A DNA stretch of 64,000 nucleotides from Gammaproteobacteria bacterium 42_54_T18 (GTDB taxonomy: Bacteria; Pseudomonadota; Gammaproteobacteria; Pseudomonadales; Ketobacteraceae), in the NCBI GenBank assembly GCA_002163245.1, contig MAAL01000078.1:1-64000 (forward strand). The letters are read 5' to 3'. Below are positions 60,155 to 64,000 of this stretch, piece after piece (within the stretch, counting starts at the first letter, position 1; each line of letters starts with the position of its first letter). A program made the position numbers and the translations under genes. The notes under the pieces were generated by a model. That model worked only from the letters and a program-made list of their open reading frames with translations. It had not been told where the DNA came from and searched no databases.

Positions 60155-61602
60155 TACGAAGCACTCCTAACATTAACACGGGCTTTAACTTTATCGCCAT
60201 CTTGACTTGCCCGCGCAATCTCGACACTGAGTTGTAAGGTTTCAAGTTTCTTTTTTAAGTTATCTAAGTCGTTAAACCCTGGAGCGGTACAATCAATTTT
60301 CAAAAGTCCTTGCACCTGATCAAAGGACATCCTTAAAGGGCTGATAACTTGAGTTTTCTTACCTCGATTCATTTCGTTCATCTTCTCACCTACCTGAGCA
60401 AGAAGCGGTAAGAAACTAGCACCCTCACCCCCTGTATTTGCATTCATCAGATGACTCTTCATTTGCTTACGCACATCAAAGATACGTTTATCTCGAGGGA
60501 AATACTTTTTATAAAGCGCCTTTGCCTCGCTGTCTGCTTGTAACGCCTGCTGCTCAAGCTTTGACGCTTGTACGTATTGAAACCCAACGAACAAACACAT
60601 AAAAATAGACAACAAAATCGCAGATGGCTTCCAATTAAATAAGCTAGGAGCACGCTTTAGAATTGGCTTATAAGGACCTACGAGTAAATTGCTTTGTTTA
60701 AGACTTGCTGAGTTCAGATTATCGCAAAGATAAACAAACTCTGTTGATTCGATATGCTGTAAATCTAATTCTGTTTCTATATCGACTAAGTGACTGGTAA
60801 TCTGAGTTTTTAACCAGTTTTCGAAGTTGTCACTTTTGAATTCCTGAGTAACAAGCACTTTTAGCGTATCGGGCGCTGCTATCTGACTATTATCTTCGTC
60901 TTTCTCTTGGTCTTTCTCTTGTTCTGGAAATAGCGCATTAAGCAAAATAGGAAGTGCATCTAACTCTATAGACAATGCTTGATATTGGGAGGTACGTGTA
61001 ATGAGCTGATGCCCATCAGTTACGAACGTCCATTGGCTATCGTTAGCAGGCAAACACAACATGTCGGGGATTATAGCGGTGAGCGGAAGCCCTGCCCTGT
61101 CAAATTCATCGACCAATATCTCAACAACCGATTTTCGAATGGACAAAACACCGACATTTCCTTCGCTGTCTCGATCGCCGGGGGTAAAATGAAGCCCTTC
61201 GACGTCTTCCCCAATGTTATCTTCAAGCATAAATGGTAACGCTTGAGCGATATGCTTTGTTTGCTTAGACGGGATATTAACCGTTGTTGAGAATACGTGG
61301 GACCCCTGAAGAATAAGCACCACATCAAGCCCAAATAGACCGCCTCGAGCATCAAGCAAAAAATCAAGAGCCTCGTCTATTGAACCCGTAGCTGCATCAG
61401 CATTAACCACGCCATCAGGCGCTAATAACCACTGAACCTGGGCTTCAGATACCACGTGCTCGGAATCGTCAGTATCAAATCCCTCCTGGTCATCTGAAGT
61501 CAATCCCTCGTCATCGGCACTTTCGATGCTAGTGAGGTGCTGCCCTTCCAGTAGTGACTGAAGCGCTTCATCTTTAAGCTGTAAATATAGTGTATCTTTC
61601 AC
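60154..61602 (-). CDS. gspL: Type II secretion protein GspL
   Basis: A 482-residue inner-membrane platform protein. The cytoplasmic actin-like domain (about 50-300) recruits GspE, with VLILQGSHVFSTTVNIPSKQTKHIAQALPFMLED typical in pieces; a transmembrane segment is at about 335-352, and the periplasmic domain ends at the C-terminus. The first 50 residues form an acidic head (SADDEGLTSDDQEGFDTDD) that looks unlike other GspL. The start is GTG 61602 with a weak ribosome site. It is 53 bases after gspK. Confidence 0.9.
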   Translation of the reverse strand: MKDTLYLQLKDEALQSLLEGQHLTSIESADDEGLTSDDQEGFDTDDSEHVVSEAQVQWLLAPDGVVNADAATGSIDEALDFLLDARGGLFGLDVVLILQGSHVFSTTVNIPSKQTKHIAQALPFMLEDNIGEDVEGLHFTPGDRDSEGNVGVLSIRKSVVEILVDEFDRAGLPLTAIIPDMLCLPANDSQWTFVTDGHQLITRTSQYQALSIELDALPILLNALFPEQEKDQEKDEDNSQIAAPDTLKVLVTQEFKSDNFENWLKTQITSHLVDIETELDLQHIESTEFVYLCDNLNSASLKQSNLLVGPYKPILKRAPSLFNWKPSAILLSIFMCLFVGFQYVQASKLEQQALQADSEAKALYKKYFPRDKRIFDVRKQMKSHLMNANTGGEGASFLPLLAQVGEKMNEMNRGKKTQVISPLRMSFDQVQGLLKIDCTAPGFNDLDNLKKKLETLQLSVEIARASQDGDKVKARVNVRSAS

Positions 61603-61655
61603 GATAGCTTTTATCTTTTGTTTGTGTTTTCAGTAGTATATGCCAGCTTGTGTAT

Positions 61656-62654
61656 TTAAACACCGCTAAATGGGTCTAAATGCTTACGGAGTATAACTTT
61701 TACTTTGACATTGGAGGCTGTGGAGCCAGATCGATAAAGAACAGAGTGCATATTTATCGAGCGTTTATCGATCGTAGCCTTAGCTTTTAAGAGGAAAAAA
61801 TCAGTTTCGAGGCTAAGGTCGTCACGGGCAGGAACCGGTGTACAATTACTAATCAGGGAGCCTTTTCCGGGATCAACAATATCGTCTAGATCACTTTCTT
61901 TATCGTATCCACCAGACGCCTGTATAGGTCCGATTGTGTTTGCATCCAAGCAGTACGCTTTAAGTGTTTCATCTGTGGCTGTATTAACATTTAATTTCGT
62001 ACTCGGGGGCAATAACGCCACATGCGGGGCTAATCTTTCAAGGTCCTCTCTTGTAATTCCAGCTATAAGCATAAGTTCACTTAGGTCGACCAATATTCGA
62101 TCTGCCGCTGTATAGGCTGGATCTAGTAGCAAATACTCTTGATCTTCATGCCCATCAGTCTCTAGATCATGATTCTCATCAAGCCAATCAACGACTCTAG
62201 CAGCAATAGAAGCCGGAGTTAAACTGCTTGAGCTATCAATGGGAATGTGCAAATTCCCCAGTAACTTCACAAACTGAACTACCGAGTCCCCTGCCAGTAG
62301 CAACCGATTGATGTTAAACCGCCCTTGCAAATCAGTGATCTCACCCTCTATTACACCCTGCCCTAAAGCAGTTTGAACTGGCGTAGTCCATTGCTCCTCC
62401 AAGTCATCAGTACTTGGTGTTTTTTTTATGTCCGCCAAAAAATCTTCAACAAGTACGTATTGTGCTAGAGCCTCAGCGCTTTTGACGTTTTCCTCAGATT
62501 GACTCAGCGCTAATAAGGTTCCTGTTCGCGTAATATCGATTCGTTGACGATAAGTCATTTCAACAGCTAAGTACGTAGCCACAGCTATTAGCATAAGGAC
62601 GGTTATAATAACTGTTCCGCTTTGACTGGCCCTAGGCTTTAAATAAGGCGTCAT
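61656..62654 (-). CDS. gspK: Type II secretion minor pseudopilin GspK
   Basis: A 332-residue minor pseudopilin that caps the pseudopilus tip with GspI and GspJ. The N-terminal prepilin-type leader is followed by SGTVIITVLMLIAVATYLAVEM, a hydrophobic helix; later VVDWLDENHDLETDGHED matches the GspK calcium/insert region. As in other GspK, the Glu at +5 is not present. ATG 62654 overlaps the gspJ stop in an ATGA; a GTG at 62660 is less likely. Confidence 0.9.
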   Translation of the reverse strand: MTPYLKPRASQSGTVIITVLMLIAVATYLAVEMTYRQRIDITRTGTLLALSQSEENVKSAEALAQYVLVEDFLADIKKTPSTDDLEEQWTTPVQTALGQGVIEGEITDLQGRFNINRLLLAGDSVVQFVKLLGNLHIPIDSSSSLTPASIAARVVDWLDENHDLETDGHEDQEYLLLDPAYTAADRILVDLSELMLIAGITREDLERLAPHVALLPPSTKLNVNTATDETLKAYCLDANTIGPIQASGGYDKESDLDDIVDPGKGSLISNCTPVPARDDLSLETDFFLLKAKATIDKRSINMHSVLYRSGSTASNVKVKVILRKHLDPFSGV

Positions 62655-63358
62655 AAGCACCCAACCTCGTTTAAAGCGAAACCATACCCTGATAAAACAG
62701 AATATTTTCTAGAAATCTCGCCATAATCTGACGTTTTAATTTTCATCTCCACAACATCCGGTAGCCGAATGTCATTTTCCTCGTGAAAACCACAGTCCAT
62801 TATAGCCGACCAACCGACAGGGTTTAAAGGGGGCCATTGGGCGGCATCCTTAAGGCTTCCTGAATCCTCAAAATAAAAAATAAAAGATAATTCCTCAACA
62901 TTCGTTAACAATACCAGTCCTCTGCTTAAACTATCTTGTGCTCGATCCAGAACATACCAATAATTTCGTTTAAGGACGCCCTCCTCTAACGCATAGCTAA
63001 CTCTTTGCAACTCACTCCTCTTTCTCGCAAGAAATGGAGGGCTATTCCAACCACTTCGGGTGAACTCTATCGCATCCCCGCTTGATGTTAGTGCATCCAA
63101 TGGGTTCTCAGAATCAAACTCATCAGTCACGGGCCGAGGTATAATAAAACTAAGATCTTTATGCATGAACGAAAATGCTCGCTGTAATTCAGCAAGCCGT
63201 TTTGAGTCCCTATCCGTGATTTCCTTAACCTTACTAAAATTATTAAATACCAAATACATTCCGCCTGCCATTATGGAAAAAATGGCCATCGAAACTAAAA
63301 GCTCAATGAGGGTGAAGCCTCTTGTCTTAACCGAAAAGAAAGCGCTCGTGTAATTCAT
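62651..63358 (-). CDS. gspJ: Type II secretion minor pseudopilin GspJ
   Basis: A 235-residue pseudopilin. A leader peptidase site precedes GFTLIELLVSMAIFSIMAG (cleavage after the Gly-terminated leader ...VKTRG), with Glu at +5; the globular part contains LQRAFSFMHKDLSFIIPRPV and FTRSGWNSP. I use ATG 63358, one base after the gspI stop, instead of the open TTG at 63376. Confidence 0.92.
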   Translation of the reverse strand: MNYTSAFFSVKTRGFTLIELLVSMAIFSIMAGGMYLVFNNFSKVKEITDRDSKRLAELQRAFSFMHKDLSFIIPRPVTDEFDSENPLDALTSSGDAIEFTRSGWNSPPFLARKRSELQRVSYALEEGVLKRNYWYVLDRAQDSLSRGLVLLTNVEELSFIFYFEDSGSLKDAAQWPPLNPVGWSAIMDCGFHEENDIRLPDVVEMKIKTSDYGEISRKYSVLSGYGFALNEVGCL

Positions 63359-63359
63359 A

Positions 63360-63776
63360 TTATTTCTTGGCCACAAAAACAGTTTCTAAGATTGCAAGCG
63401 CTCCCTGTTCTTCGTCACCATCATCCTTTTTAATTTCGATATAAATTTTAATCAAAGCACCCTGAAGCGTTTTCTCCCCAGACGTCTCAACAAGCCAATC
63501 CCTTTCCGCGAATTTTACTTTATCAACACGCTTTGACGTTGACGGCACTGACTTATTCAAATTATACGCAGCCTTTAATTCGACCAGCTTATTCTGCGCA
63601 ACCCAAGTCGCCATCGTTTTATCTTTTAGTCGTGCGGCATTATTAATATTGGACTGAAAAGACCCCGTTAACGCCGTCACTGAGATTGCAAATATCGCAA
63701 GAGCAACCATTACCTCAATGAGTGTAAAGCCTTTTTTTGACAACCCAGAAAGCCTAGAAAAAGAATCAGCGCTCAT
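63360..63776 (-). CDS. gspI: Type II secretion minor pseudopilin GspI
   Basis: A 138-residue pseudopilin with a prepilin leader ending SKKG and the mature start FTLIEVMVALAIFAISVTAL. The mature protein contains WVAQNKLVELKAA, typical of GspI. I use ATG 63776, which overlaps the end of gspH by 11 bases, rather than the upstream in-frame codons at 63788. Confidence 0.92.
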   Translation of the reverse strand: MSADSFSRLSGLSKKGFTLIEVMVALAIFAISVTALTGSFQSNINNAARLKDKTMATWVAQNKLVELKAAYNLNKSVPSTSKRVDKVKFAERDWLVETSGEKTLQGALIKIYIEIKKDDGDEEQGALAILETVFVAKK

Positions 63777-64000
63777 TATCGTCACCAAAATCTATCTTAA
63801 CTCGCCCTAAGTCATCTCCTTTAACAACCAGCATAATCGAGCTGTCGTATTCCAAAAAGAACTCAGCAACGAACGGCGTCATTTCACCGCTAGAAAGTAT
63901 ATAAACCGATGGTTCATACGTTGTATCTTCTTCAATCTCCGGACCAATCTCATCTAGGTTTAAATTTGTCTTTGTGAGCTCTGTTTCTCCATTGGTCGTT
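63766..64000 (-). CDS. gspH: Type II secretion minor pseudopilin GspH, C-terminal part
   Basis: The last 77 codons of a gene entering from the right edge; the N-terminus, including any prepilin leader, lies outside. The segment PSVYILSSGEMTPFVAEFFLEYDSS in two halves matches the GspH C-terminal signature (LSSGExTPF), followed by LGRVKIDFGD and the stop TGA at 63766-63768. Continuation into gspG, F, E, D and C is expected to the right. Confidence 0.85.
   Translation of the reverse strand, partial: TTNGETELTKTNLNLDEIGPEIEEDTTYEPSVYILSSGEMTPFVAEFFLEYDSSIMLVVKGDDLGRVKIDFGDDNER

Noticed and set aside
1-64000. CRISPR arrays, tRNA or rRNA genes, prophage
   Set aside because: No regularly spaced repeats, cloverleaf-type sequences, rRNA-like stretches or phage structural genes were noticed in any part of the window.

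Overview
The window reads as about 64 kb of chromosome from an AT-leaning, free-living, probably marine gammaproteobacterium. This rests on small gammaproteobacterial families (DUF2956, DUF1244), a type II secretion operon carrying gspA/gspB, lrgAB, a glutathione reductase and a proteobacterial cobalamin operon. The genus cannot be named from the sequence. No rRNA, tRNA or CRISPR array was seen, and no intact mobile element; one possible transposase remnant lies behind modC.

Layout. 1-3.4 kb: an orphan polyamine-type periplasmic binding protein, a small unknown protein, an OmpR/PhoB-type response regulator and a membrane sensor that ends before any kinase domain. 3.7-11.3 kb: a large lipoprotein, a FATP-type acyl-CoA synthetase, an FAD-dependent glycerol-3-phosphate dehydrogenase and a PF10118 diiron-like hydrolase. 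11.4-16.4 kb (minus strand): a tightly overlapping operon arsM-arsC-pstS-pstC-pstA-pstB; pstC carries a +1 frameshift in a run of seven G (plus strand). Just upstream, 16.6-18.8 kb encodes a TVP38-type membrane domain fused to a mercuric-reductase-like flavoprotein. 19.1-23.6 kb: a Crp/Fnr regulator, a cysteine hydrolase, a quinone-oxidoreductase-like MDR, an HD-domain hydrolase and a divergent GlxA-type AraC regulator. 24-25.8 kb: a secreted alpha/beta hydrolase. 26-28.7 kb: modABC. 29-30.5 kb: pyruvate kinase.

30.8-48.6 kb (plus strand) is one long cobalamin operon: a ChlI-ChlD fusion, cobO, cbiA/cobB, a Ni/Co permease, cbiD, cobK, cbiX, cobH, cobL (cbiE-cbiT), cobI, cbiG, cobJ, cobM, cobW and cobN. 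It encodes corrin-ring methylation and contraction from precorrin-2 onward, a,c-diamidation, adenosylation, cobalt uptake and two kinds of cobalt chelatase. CbiX, CbiD and CbiG mark the cobalt-early route; CobN plus an AAA/VWA protein are the parts of the cobalt-late chelatase. The ends of the pathway (cobA, cobQ, cobU, cobS and others) are not here.

48.7-57 kb: DUF1244 protein, glutathione reductase, an OmpA-type lipoprotein, a small charged protein with a perfect 20-bp terminator stem, an NAD-dependent epimerase/dehydrogenase, lrgAB, a secreted MORN-repeat protein, an ABC1/UbiB-type kinase and a PilZ protein. 57.1-64 kb (minus strand): type II secretion genes gspH (cut by the window edge), I, J, K, L, M, A, B.

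The stretches most worth a second look are the ars-pst operon with its direct-repeat operator candidate and frameshifted pstC, the binding-protein/regulator/kinase-less-sensor set at the left end, and the two-chelatase cobalamin operon.
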